Assembly (NCBI RefSeq): GCF_027594545.1
Contig: NZ_CP115160.1
Location: 310,001-374,000 of the forward strand
Length of the DNA stretch: 64,000 nt
Reading direction: 5' to 3'
From: Algoriphagus sp. TR-M9
Lineage (GTDB): Bacteria; Bacteroidota; Bacteroidia; Cytophagales; Cyclobacteriaceae
The notes below the pieces were generated by a model, which saw only the letters and a list, made by a program, of their open reading frames with translations, had not been told where the DNA came from and ran no database searches. Position numbers and translations under genes: made by a program. This document shows positions 38,468 through 46,332 of the stretch, piece by piece. Numbering within the stretch: position 1 is the stretch's first letter; each line of letters begins with the position of its first letter.

Positions 38468-40120
38468 ATGCTCAAGTCTTTAAGCATTTCCAATTATGCC
38501 CTGATAGATCAGCTTCATATGCAGCCAAGTCCGGGACTAAGTATGATCACTGGTGAAACAGGCTCCGGGAAATCCATCATGCTAGGAGCTGTAGGGATGC
38601 TTCTAGGGAAAAGAGCCGATACTAAGTCTCTGCTCCATGAGGATCAGAAATGCATTATAGAAGGAGTCTTTGAGCTGGGGAATTATGGGTTGGAATTATT
38701 TTTTGAAGAGCAGGATCTGGACTATGAAAGTACCTGTATCATACGTAGGGAAATCAGCCCTTCGGGCAAGTCCCGTTCCTTTGTGAATGATACCCCTGTA
38801 TTGCTGGATGTGCTGAAGTCACTAGGAGCTCACCTGATGGACGTGCATTCTCAACATGATACGCTTCAGCTTGGCGAAGGATCCTATCAGTTAAGTTTGA
38901 TCGATGCTTATGCGCAGACCTCGGCGGAACTGGCTTCTTATCGCTTGAAATTTAACTCCTTTCAAAAAGCAAAAAAAGAATACGCAGAGTTGAGTAAAAG
39001 GGCTTTAGAACTCCAAAAAGAGGCTGATTTCAATCAGTTTCAGCTGGACGAGCTGAGTGTGCTCTCACTAAAGGAGAATGAGCAGGCTGAGCTGGAATCT
39101 GAGCAGGAGATTCTGGAAAATGCCGAAGAAATCAAGCAGAAAATCCAGGAAATGCTTCATTTGTTCCAAGATGAGCAATATGGGATTTTGCATGGGATGG
39201 CCCAAGTACAGCAGGGAATGCAGTCTTTGTCCCGTCTGGCGCATATGTTCAAAACTGTGGAGGAGCGCTTCGAATCCGTCCATATTGAGCTTCGGGATAT
39301 TGAGGAAACGCTGGGCAGTGAAGACGATAAGGTAGAGATAGATTTTGAGCGCCTGGATGAAACCCGGGACCGACTGAGTAAAATCTATCAGCTTCAGAAA
39401 AAGCACGGAGTTAATTCTGTCGGGGAACTGATGGAGTTAGAAAAGGAATTGGCAGACAAAGTCTTTCAGGTTCAAAATCTTGATGAGACTTTGCAAAATG
39501 CAAAGCTGGCACTAGATGAAGCTGAAAAGCAGGTGCAGGAAGCTGGAAAAACACTCCGAAAAAAGAGAGTGAATAGTTTTCAGGCATTTCAGTCCGAATT
39601 GGAAATGCTTCTAAAAGGATTGGGAATGGAAAATTCCAAAGTAGTGATGGAGCACAAGGCAGTTGCCCCTGGGCCTGCTGGAATGGATGAACTGGAGTTA
39701 TTATTCTCCGCTAACAAAGGATCTGCTCCTCAGCCTTTGAAAAAGGTGGCTTCAGGCGGTGAATTTTCCCGATTGCTTTTTGCCATAAAATACATCATGG
39801 CAGACAAGGTAGCCATGCCAACATTGATTTTTGATGAAATAGATACGGGGATTTCCGGAGAGGTGGCATTGAAAATGGTAGGCATGATGAAGGAAATAGC
39901 CCGGAAGCATCAGGTAATTTGCATTACGCATTTGCCGCAGGTGGCAGGACAGGGGGACCTCCATTATTTTGTTTACAAGGATAATTCTTCTGCCAAAACA
40001 GTGAGTAAGATCAAGCTCTTGGATCCAGAAGAAAGGGTACAAGAGCTGGCCAAAATGATAGCTGGTGCCAGTCCATCTGCTTCGGCAGTGGAAAGCGCCA
40101 GGGAATTACTGAGCAGGTAA
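38468..40120 (+). CDS. recN: DNA repair protein RecN
   Basis: This 550-residue SMC-like ATPase acts in double-strand-break repair. Walker A is GETGSGKSIMLGAV near residue 30. Long coiled-coil segments (about 150-380) separate it from the ABC signature ASGGEFSRLLFAIKY and Walker B TLIFDEIDTGISGEVALKM, then THLPQVAGQGDLHYFV. Length and layout are normal for RecN. Confidence 0.96.
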   Translation: MLKSLSISNYALIDQLHMQPSPGLSMITGETGSGKSIMLGAVGMLLGKRADTKSLLHEDQKCIIEGVFELGNYGLELFFEEQDLDYESTCIIRREISPSGKSRSFVNDTPVLLDVLKSLGAHLMDVHSQHDTLQLGEGSYQLSLIDAYAQTSAELASYRLKFNSFQKAKKEYAELSKRALELQKEADFNQFQLDELSVLSLKENEQAELESEQEILENAEEIKQKIQEMLHLFQDEQYGILHGMAQVQQGMQSLSRLAHMFKTVEERFESVHIELRDIEETLGSEDDKVEIDFERLDETRDRLSKIYQLQKKHGVNSVGELMELEKELADKVFQVQNLDETLQNAKLALDEAEKQVQEAGKTLRKKRVNSFQAFQSELEMLLKGLGMENSKVVMEHKAVAPGPAGMDELELLFSANKGSAPQPLKKVASGGEFSRLLFAIKYIMADKVAMPTLIFDEIDTGISGEVALKMVGMMKEIARKHQVICITHLPQVAGQGDLHYFVYKDNSSAKTVSKIKLLDPEERVQELAKMIAGASPSASAVESARELLSR

Positions 40121-40205
40121 CTCATCCCAGAGCCCATTTTAGGGGCTGGAATGATAATTTTTGCCTATTTTTGGACAGTATTTTTGAAAATAACCCCCTA
40201 GCTAT

Positions 40206-41021
40206 ATGCCAGAAAATTTGCTAAAAGGAAAACTGGGTATCATCACAGGTGCCCTGGACGAGAACTCAATTGCTTGGAAAACAGCATTGAAAGCTAAAGA
40301 ACAAGGTGCAAGGTTTGTACTGACCAATGCTCCCATTGCCATGAGAATGGGCGCTATCAATGAGCTTGCTAAAGAATGTGACACCATCGTTATTCCAGCA
40401 GATGCGACCAGTTTAGAAGATATTGAGAAACTTTACACAGAAGCCACAGCGTATCTAGGTGGCAACTTGGATTTCTTGCTTCATTCCATAGGGATGTCTC
40501 CAAATATCCGAAAAGGAAGGTCTTATGGAGATCTCAATTATGATTGGGCTATGAAGTCCTACGATGTGTCAGCTATTTCATTCCATAAGATGATGCAGGT
40601 AGCCGAAAAAATGGACATCATGAACGAGTGGGGTTCTATCATTGGGCTTTCTTACATCGCAGCTCAGCAGGTATATCCTTTCTACACTGATATGGCTGAT
40701 GCTAAAGCTTTGCTGGAAAGTATAGCCAGAGGTTATGGATATAGATTTGGAAAGCTGAAAAAAGTGCGAGTGAATACCATTTCTCAGTCTCCCACCAAAA
40801 CCACCGCAGGTACTGGGATTGGAGGATTTGATTCGTTCTATAATTTCGCAGAGTCGCTTTCCCCTCTGGGAAATGCCTCAGCCGAAGAATGTGCAGAATA
40901 CATCGTGACCATGTTCTCTGATTATACCAGGATGGTGACCATGCAGAACCTTTTCCATGATGGAGGGTATTCCTTCACTGGAATTTCGGAAGATATCATG
41001 GAGAAGTTCAAGGATATGTAA
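40206..41021 (+). CDS. fabI: Enoyl-[acyl-carrier-protein] reductase (NADH)
   Basis: This 271-residue short-chain dehydrogenase-type enzyme performs the last step of fatty acid elongation. The N-terminal GIITGALDENSIAWKTALKA is the FabI-type nucleotide site. The catalytic Tyr-x6-Lys is in YTDMADAKALLES, and HSIGMSPN and RVNTISQSPTKT are diagnostic. This is the usual target of triclosan. A terminator follows. Confidence 0.95.
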   Translation: MPENLLKGKLGIITGALDENSIAWKTALKAKEQGARFVLTNAPIAMRMGAINELAKECDTIVIPADATSLEDIEKLYTEATAYLGGNLDFLLHSIGMSPNIRKGRSYGDLNYDWAMKSYDVSAISFHKMMQVAEKMDIMNEWGSIIGLSYIAAQQVYPFYTDMADAKALLESIARGYGYRFGKLKKVRVNTISQSPTKTTAGTGIGGFDSFYNFAESLSPLGNASAEECAEYIVTMFSDYTRMVTMQNLFHDGGYSFTGISEDIMEKFKDM

Positions 41022-41041
41022 TCTGCTTACCCTCACTCAAG

Positions 41042-41072
41042 GCCCTTTGGAATCTCCGAAGGGCTTTTTTTT
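41042..41072 (+). terminator. Rho-independent terminator after fabI
   Basis: GCCCTTTGGA pairs with TCCGAAGGGC (one G-T pair) around a 3-nt loop, followed by eight T (41065-41072). Confidence 0.88.
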
Positions 41073-41142
41073 GTCTTTACTTTTAAGATGTGAAAAGGTA
41101 TATTGACGAATAATGCCTATAGCTGAATAAAAAAAACGCCCC

Positions 41143-41943
41143 ATGCCATTTTTAGAAGTTAATGAGACTAGATTGTATTACGAGGACACTGAGCTGGGTG
41201 ATGAGGTGATCGTTTTTTCCCATGGATTACTGTGGAGTCAGCACATGTTTCGGGAGCAGGTAGAATTCCTCAAGACCCGTTTTAGGGTAATCGCTTACGA
41301 TCATCGAGGACAGGGTCAAAGCCAAGTGAAGCAACCGTTCGATATGGATACCCTTACCGAAGATGCCGTGGAGTTGATCCGGTCACTTACCGATAAACCG
41401 GTACACTTTGCAGGGCTTTCCATGGGGGGCTTTATTGGGATGAGATTGGCGGCCCGGCATCCGGAATTAATCAAAAGCCTAATTTTAATGGAAACATCAG
41501 CCAATGCTGAGCCAGTGGAAAATCTTCCTAAATATACTACGCTGACAAAAATCGTGAAGTGGTTTGGTGTACTGCCCTTGGTGGCCAATAAAGTGATGCC
41601 AATCATGTTTGCAGAGAGCTGGCTCCATGATCCTTTAAACCGGGATAAGGTGGATTATTGGAAGAAACAGCTTCGGTTGAATGCCAAAACAATAGTAGGT
41701 CCAGTAGAAGGAGTCATCCGGAGAAAAGGAATTGAAGATGAGCTGGCTATGATTAAGTGCCCTACCTTGATCATAGTTGGTGATGAAGATGTAGCCACTC
41801 GTCCAGAAAAATCCAAATTTATACAGATGGGGATACGGCATGCCAGATTGCATGTAATCCCTGGAGCTGGTCATAGCAGTTGCATAGAAAAGCCAAAAGC
41901 TATCAATCACCTGCTTGGCGACTGGCTAATAGAGAAGAGTTGA
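41143..41943 (+). CDS. Alpha/beta hydrolase
   Basis: This 266-residue protein has the alpha/beta-hydrolase fold with oxyanion segment VFSHGLLWSQHMF, nucleophile elbow GLSMGGFIG, acid residue in VGDEDVATRPEKS and His in GAGHSSCIEKP. No signal peptide is seen, so it acts in the cytoplasm. Substrate is unknown; relatives include esterases and dienelactone or peroxidase-like hydrolases. It stands between fabI and the MarR cassette. Confidence 0.88.
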   Translation: MPFLEVNETRLYYEDTELGDEVIVFSHGLLWSQHMFREQVEFLKTRFRVIAYDHRGQGQSQVKQPFDMDTLTEDAVELIRSLTDKPVHFAGLSMGGFIGMRLAARHPELIKSLILMETSANAEPVENLPKYTTLTKIVKWFGVLPLVANKVMPIMFAESWLHDPLNRDKVDYWKKQLRLNAKTIVGPVEGVIRRKGIEDELAMIKCPTLIIVGDEDVATRPEKSKFIQMGIRHARLHVIPGAGHSSCIEKPKAINHLLGDWLIEKS

Positions 41944-42025
41944 AACTCCACCAGAAGTTGATCTAGTCGCGGATTAGTTTTTTTTCAAAATTTTTCTCGA
42001 AAACCTGAACCTTTTGGCTACATTA

Positions 42026-42042
42026 AATGTATATACATTAAA
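42026..42042. promoter_or_regulatory. Probable MarR operator before the MarR gene
   Basis: The 14-bp perfect palindrome AATGTATATACATT occupies 42026-42039 and continues AAA; it ends 14 nt before the MarR start. Its 16-nt core (ATGTATATACATTAAA) recurs with a single mismatch before yceI at 42527. Autoregulation by the MarR protein is inferred. Confidence 0.65.
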
Positions 42043-42056
42043 TACACTGACAAACT

Positions 42057-42509
42057 ATGGGAAGTCTAGAAGAAGCAATCAAACAGAAGGAATTTATAAG
42101 CCCTTTCAATAAGCTGGTGGTTAACTTGCTCTACACGCACAGTTATCTTGTATCAGCACAGAATAGACTTTTAAAACCTTTTGACCTTTCGCCTGAGCAG
42201 TACAATGTGCTGCGGATTTTGCGAGGACAAAACGGAGTTCCTACTACAGTTTCTTCTATTCAGGACAGAATGTTGAACAAAATGTCCAATGCCAGTAGGT
42301 TGGTAGAAAAATTAAAAGCAAAAGGCCTGGTAGAGCGCAGAGAATGCCCTACAGATCGGCGTCAAGTAGATATTTTGATTACTGAGAAAGGATTACAAAT
42401 TCTGGAAGAGCTTCAGTCTCATATGGAAGGGTTTAATAATCAAGTAATTAATCTCAGTAAAGAAGAAGCTGTTCAAATGAATGAGCTACTGGATAAACTC
42501 CGGGGTTAA
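42057..42509 (+). CDS. MarR family transcriptional regulator
   Basis: This 150-residue winged-helix regulator has the family pattern FDLSPEQYNVLRILRGQ, the recognition helix region LNKMSNASRLVEKLKAKGLV and the wing RRECPTDRRQVDILITEKG. MarR proteins bind palindromes as dimers and release DNA on ligand or thiol modification. A palindrome overlaps its own upstream region and a near copy lies before yceI. The neighbouring dioxygenase and esterase suggest an MhqR-like quinone or electrophile sensor. No Cys is present in the protein, so direct thiol sensing is unlikely. Confidence 0.92.
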   Translation: MGSLEEAIKQKEFISPFNKLVVNLLYTHSYLVSAQNRLLKPFDLSPEQYNVLRILRGQNGVPTTVSSIQDRMLNKMSNASRLVEKLKAKGLVERRECPTDRRQVDILITEKGLQILEELQSHMEGFNNQVINLSKEEAVQMNELLDKLRG

Positions 42510-42526
42510 AATTTTTCCTACAAAAC

Positions 42527-42542
42527 ATGTCTATACATTAAA
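42527..42542. promoter_or_regulatory. Second copy of the MarR operator, before yceI
   Basis: ATGTCTATACATTAAA matches the first operator at 15 of 16 positions and lies exactly 500 nt downstream of it, 39 nt before the yceI start. Confidence 0.6.
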
Positions 42543-42581
42543 ATTCAATACAATCAATCTTAAATCTAAACAAACAAAGTT

Positions 42582-43109
42582 ATGAGTACTACAAAATGGA
42601 CTATCGACCCTACACACTCTGAAGTTGCATTCAAAGTAAAACACTTAGTGATCTCCACCGTGACTGGTTATTTCAAGAAATTTGAAGGTAGCGCTGAAAG
42701 CGAATCAGAGGATTTTGATGGAGCAAGCGTATCCTTTACGGCTGATATTGACAGCATAGATACCAATCAGTCAGATAGAGATAATCACCTGAAGTCTTCG
42801 GACTTTTTCGATGCAGAAAACCATCCTAAATTGAAATTTGAAGGCAAGATCGCGAACGACGGAGGAGATTATAAACTGGTAGGTGACTTGACTATGAGAG
42901 GCACTGCCAAGCAAGTTGAGCTGGATGTTGATTTCGGTGGAGTAGCAGGTGATCCATATGGACAGACTAAAGCTGGGTTCGAAATTGAAGGTAAAATCAA
43001 CAGAAAAGATTTTGGTCTTTCATGGTCAGCAGTGACAGAAGCGGGAAGCGTAGTGGTAAGTGATCAAGTTCGGTTGCTGCTAAGTGTGCAGCTGGTAAAG
43101 CAGGCTTAA
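42582..43109 (+). CDS. YceI family protein
   Basis: This 175-residue lipocalin-like protein begins TKWTIDPTHSEVAFKVKHLV and has the motif DNHLKSSDFFDAENHPKLKF typical of YceI, which binds isoprenoid-like molecules in a beta-barrel. No signal peptide is present, so it is cytoplasmic, unlike periplasmic E. coli YceI. It sits between the MarR gene and a VOC dioxygenase with its own copy of the operator. Confidence 0.92.
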   Translation: MSTTKWTIDPTHSEVAFKVKHLVISTVTGYFKKFEGSAESESEDFDGASVSFTADIDSIDTNQSDRDNHLKSSDFFDAENHPKLKFEGKIANDGGDYKLVGDLTMRGTAKQVELDVDFGGVAGDPYGQTKAGFEIEGKINRKDFGLSWSAVTEAGSVVVSDQVRLLLSVQLVKQA

Positions 43110-43148
43110 AAGCGACGGCTAAAACTAAGCCAGCATTCAGAATATGAT

Positions 43149-43180
43149 AAGCTATGGGGATTTTTCCTCATAGCTTTATT
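43149..43180 (+). terminator. Hairpin between yceI and the VOC dioxygenase gene
   Basis: AAGCTATG pairs with CATAGCTT (8 bp, plus a G-T and G-C extension) and ends in a broken TTATTTT tract. It may reduce read-through into the next gene rather than stop it fully. Confidence 0.6.
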
Positions 43181-43203
43181 TTAAACTTAATTACCTATAC
43201 AGC

Positions 43204-44154
43204 ATGAAACCACTAATTAAAGGTATACATCACATTACTGCGATTGCCGGTAACCCTCAGCAAAATGTGGATTTTTACACCGGGATCCTAGGACTGAGGC
43301 TGGTGAAAAAAACCATCAATTTTGATGCCCCGGATGTTTATCACTTCTATTTTGGGGACGAGCTTGGCAGTCCAGGGACCGTCTTTACTACTTTTCCTTT
43401 CAAAGGAGCTAGAAAGGGCACCAAGGGAACTGGAGAGCTTACCTATACTGCTTTCTCCATTCCGAAGAATTCTCTGGATTACTGGATTGAGCGCCTGAAG
43501 AAATTCCGAATCCCGGTTTCAGATGTACTTACCCGATTTGGTGAAAAGTTGATCCGATTTGAAGATCATGACAGTATGGGAATAGAGCTGGTTGCAAATG
43601 ATGAGGATGATAGGGCAGGCTGGACCTATGGGCAAGTGCCGATAGAGTATTCCATCAAGGGGTTTTACGGAGCGACTTTAAACCTCAGAGCAAAGGAACT
43701 CACCGAAAAGCTACTGACTGAGCACATGGATTATCGTTTTATTGGAGAGGAAAATGGACGATTCCGATACGGTATAGCCGGTAAGCCTGGCGATATCATA
43801 GATATAGTTGTAGACAAATCGGGCAGCCGTGGTATGCAGAGTGCCGGTACAGTTCATCACATTGCTTTCCGCACAGAAAATTCCGCTTCGCAATTAGAAG
43901 TCCAAGAAATTTTAATGAATAATGGCTATCAAGTGACTGAGGTGAAGGATAGAAATTATTTTAACTCTATTTATTTTAGGGAACCCGGTGGAGTACTCTT
44001 TGAGGTCGCTACAGATGAACCGGGTTTTGCGATCGATGAAGAAGAAGCTCATTTGGGAGAATTGATCAAATTGCCAGACTGGGCAGAACCTAGTCGGGAA
44101 AGAATAGAAGCTAGCCTGACTCCAGTTAAATTAAACATTGAATCGTATGCCTAG
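43204..44154 (+). CDS. mhqO: VOC-family ring-cleaving dioxygenase (MhqO-like)
   Basis: This 316-residue protein has two glyoxalase/VOC modules. The first starts GIHHITAIAGNPQQNVDFYT with a metal-ligand His; the second has TVHHIAFRTEN and GGVLFEVATDEPGF with His and Glu ligands. Bacillus MhqO is a hydroquinone-specific dioxygenase of the same architecture. The gene is followed directly by an esterase (8-nt overlap), as in mhq operons. The specific substrate here is inferred. Confidence 0.85.
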   Translation: MKPLIKGIHHITAIAGNPQQNVDFYTGILGLRLVKKTINFDAPDVYHFYFGDELGSPGTVFTTFPFKGARKGTKGTGELTYTAFSIPKNSLDYWIERLKKFRIPVSDVLTRFGEKLIRFEDHDSMGIELVANDEDDRAGWTYGQVPIEYSIKGFYGATLNLRAKELTEKLLTEHMDYRFIGEENGRFRYGIAGKPGDIIDIVVDKSGSRGMQSAGTVHHIAFRTENSASQLEVQEILMNNGYQVTEVKDRNYFNSIYFREPGGVLFEVATDEPGFAIDEEEAHLGELIKLPDWAEPSRERIEASLTPVKLNIESYA

Positions 44155-44755
44155 TCTTAAAACGGGAGGAATTCCTCTTTCTCAAGCAAAAAAAGCTGCG
44201 ATACTTATTCACGGTCGGGGGGCAAGTGCAGAAAGCATACTCGCTTTGAAGGATTATTTAAGTCTGGGTGAATATGCTGTTTTGGCCCCTGAAGCTAGGG
44301 GGGGTACCTGGTATCCCTACAGTTTCATGGCTCCAGATAAGGCAAATCAGGTGGCTTTGAAGGAGTCTCTGACTATAATCAAGGCAGCTTGGGATCAAAT
44401 TTCTCAGGCAGGCATCGCACCTGAGAATGTGGTACTAATAGGTTTTTCCCAAGGGGCATGCCTCAGTCTGGAATTTGCTGCGCAAAATGCTCAGAAGCCA
44501 AAAGCAGTAATTGCATTTACTGGAGGATTGATCGGCGAAAAAGTTCAGGAGGAAAAATATTCTGGGGATTTCCACGGCGCACAAGTTTTTATTGGAAGCA
44601 GTGAAAGAGACGTTCATGTGCCTCTGTCCAGAATAAAGGAATCTGAAACCCTACTGAGCAGGATGGGCGCAAGCGTGAAATTATTAATCTTCAAAGACTC
44701 AAATCATACCATCCGCAAGGAGGAGATTGATTGGGTGAATGAAAATATATTATAA
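44147..44755 (+). CDS. mhqD: Phospholipase/carboxylesterase (MhqD-like)
   Basis: The protein starts at the ATG at 44147 (MPSLKTGGIPL), overlapping the dioxygenase stop by 8 nt; a TTG at 44138 would give three more residues. The 202-residue alpha/beta hydrolase has AILIHGRGASAESILALKDY, nucleophile elbow GFSQGACLSLEFA, and C-terminal His in DSNHTIRKEEIDW. It resembles the MhqD family of the quinone-response regulon. Confidence 0.85.
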   Translation: MPSLKTGGIPLSQAKKAAILIHGRGASAESILALKDYLSLGEYAVLAPEARGGTWYPYSFMAPDKANQVALKESLTIIKAAWDQISQAGIAPENVVLIGFSQGACLSLEFAAQNAQKPKAVIAFTGGLIGEKVQEEKYSGDFHGAQVFIGSSERDVHVPLSRIKESETLLSRMGASVKLLIFKDSNHTIRKEEIDWVNENIL

Positions 44756-44773
44756 ATAGGTTTTCTTAATTCG

Positions 44774-44810
44774 AAAAATCCTTTGGCAGTTTGTCAAAGG
44801 ATTTTTTTTT
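44774..44810 (+). terminator. Rho-independent terminator after mhqD
   Basis: AAATCCTTTG pairs with CAAAGGATTT around a 9-nt loop, followed by a long T-tract to about 44810. Confidence 0.9.
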
Positions 44811-44950
44811 GATTTTAATTTTCATGGTATATCTCAAAGCTCTCTTAATAAGAATAATCTCGCTTTTTCACCTCCAAAACACCGAATAAATCCCTTAAAA
44901 ATTATTTTGTAACTAACTGATAATAAAATAAATGGGTTCATTTTTTGGAA

Positions 44951-44994
44951 TTTACTCAATGTAATGAGTAAATTTACTCAATTTTAAGAGTAAA
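44951..44994. repeat. Two tandem 22-bp palindromes just before the first DUF4143 ATPase gene
   Basis: Copy 1 (44951-44972) has 8-bp arms TTTACTCA and TGAGTAAA around 6 nt; with AATT flanks the arms extend to 10 bp. Copy 2 (44973-44994) has 7-bp arms TTTACTC and GAGTAAA. The copies agree at 19 of 22 positions and abut without spacer. Copy 2 ends 4 nt before the start codon at 44999. Confidence 0.9.
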
Positions 44995-44998
44995 ACTT

Positions 44999-46195
44999 AT
45001 GAGTTATCAGCGGTCAGAGAAAAATCAAATCCAAAAACGTCTCTGTGATGAGCCTAGAATGTTCATCCAGGTGATCTATGGCCCGCGTCAAGTAGGTAAG
45101 ACTACCATGATTCGCCAGATTATGAAGGATGCGGATCTGCCGCATACCTTGGTGGCGGCTGATGCAGTACCTGCGACTGACAGGCTATGGATTGCCCAGC
45201 AATGGGAAAATGCGCGCATGAAGCAGAGTGCAGCTCCAGCACTGCCTTACATGCTGGTGATAGATGAGGTTCAGAAAATCGACAATTGGAGTGAGCAGGT
45301 CAAAGCCGAATGGGATAAGGATACTGCTGAGGAGCGGGATATTCGAGTGGTTTTATTGGGTTCGTCCCGACTGATGCTTCAGCAGGGATTGACAGAGTCG
45401 CTTGCCGGGAGGTTCGAATCTACCTATTTGGGACACTGGTCATACAAAGAAATGAAAGATGCCTTCGGCCTTTCGCCAGAGGAATTCATCTGGTATGGGG
45501 GATATCCCGGGGCGATTCTCCTCAAGGAAGATGAAGACCGATGGAAGAATTATGTTCGGGATGCGCTCCTGGAGACAAGTATTTCAAAGGATATACTCAT
45601 GCTGACTCGTGTAGATAAACCAGCACTTATGAAGCGTCTCTTTGAGATTGGTTCATCCTATTCAGGTCAGGTGCTGAGCTTCACAAAGATCATGGGACAG
45701 CTCGCTGATGCGGGGAATACCACAACACTCGCCAATTACCTGGAGCTCTTGAATGAAGCTGGGTTGCTAGGAGGTATGGAAAAGTACAGTCCAAACTTGG
45801 TCAGGAAGCGCTCTTCCAGTCCCAAATTCATGGTGCACAATACGGCTATCATGTCTGGTGTTTCTAATGAAACTATGGAAACACTCCGTGAAGACCACCG
45901 CGCCTGGGGTCGCTGGGTAGAGTCGGCTGTGGGGGCACATTTGGTGAATCAAGCCTTCAAGGAGAGGGAGTTGCATATTTACTATTGGCGGGAAGGGAAT
46001 GATGAAGTTGATTTCGTAATCGAGTACAAAAAGCGGATCATTGCCTTGGAAGTGAAGACCTCTAAGGTGGGCGGGTTGGCCGGTTTGAACTCTTTTGCCA
46101 CTACTTACCATCCAGAAAAGTCACTGGTGATCGGTACGGATGGAATCCCCTGGGAGGAGTTTTTGCAGATGGATGTACTTGAGCTATATAGTTGA
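44999..46195 (+). CDS. AAA ATPase, DUF4143 family (copy 1)
   Basis: This 398-residue protein has Walker A in YGPRQVGKTTMIRQI (about residue 30), Walker B MLVIDEVQKI, a GSSRLML sensor region and SLAGRFE. The C-terminal DUF4143 part ends with the PD-(D/E)xK-like pattern DEVDFVIEYKKRIIALEVKT (Asp ... Glu-x-Lys). Members are widespread P-loop ATPases of unknown role. The gene stands alone and is flanked on both sides by 22-bp palindromes. A terminator overlaps its stop codon. Confidence 0.9.
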   Translation: MSYQRSEKNQIQKRLCDEPRMFIQVIYGPRQVGKTTMIRQIMKDADLPHTLVAADAVPATDRLWIAQQWENARMKQSAAPALPYMLVIDEVQKIDNWSEQVKAEWDKDTAEERDIRVVLLGSSRLMLQQGLTESLAGRFESTYLGHWSYKEMKDAFGLSPEEFIWYGGYPGAILLKEDEDRWKNYVRDALLETSISKDILMLTRVDKPALMKRLFEIGSSYSGQVLSFTKIMGQLADAGNTTTLANYLELLNEAGLLGGMEKYSPNLVRKRSSSPKFMVHNTAIMSGVSNETMETLREDHRAWGRWVESAVGAHLVNQAFKERELHIYYWREGNDEVDFVIEYKKRIIALEVKTSKVGGLAGLNSFATTYHPEKSLVIGTDGIPWEEFLQMDVLELYS

Positions 46196-46224
46196 AAAGA
46201 CAGTCAGTTGGCTGTCTTTTTTTT
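46195..46224 (+). terminator. Rho-independent terminator of the first DUF4143 ATPase gene
   Basis: AAAAGACAG pairs with CTGTCTTTT around an 8-nt loop and is followed by T's (46217-46224). It starts at the last base of the stop codon. Confidence 0.85.
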
Positions 46225-46281
46225 GCTAAAAATTATTCTTTAATGTACTTATATTCAGTACTTAAAGTGTGTTTTTTATAA

Positions 46282-46325
46282 TTTACTCAATATGCTGAGT
46301 AAATCTACTCAGTGCATTGAGTATT
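46282..46325. repeat. Second pair of 22-bp palindromes, downstream of the first DUF4143 ATPase
   Basis: Copy 3 (46282-46303) has arms TTTACTCA and TGAGTAAA around 6 nt. Copy 4 (46304-46325) is degenerate with arms TACTCA and TGAGTA. The pair has the same 22-nt period and the same length (44 bp) as the pair in front of the gene. It lies 7 nt past the sbcC stop. Confidence 0.88.
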
Positions 46326-46332
46326 ATGATTT

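Noticed and set aside
40166..40173. TATTTTTG promoter-like element before fabI
   Set aside because: Fits TAnnTTTG but the region is T-rich, no -33 match is present and an overlapping alternative exists, so support is insufficient.
46245..46264. Short direct repeat GTACTTA before the downstream palindrome pair
   Set aside because: Only two 7-nt copies 13 nt apart in AT-rich DNA, likely chance.
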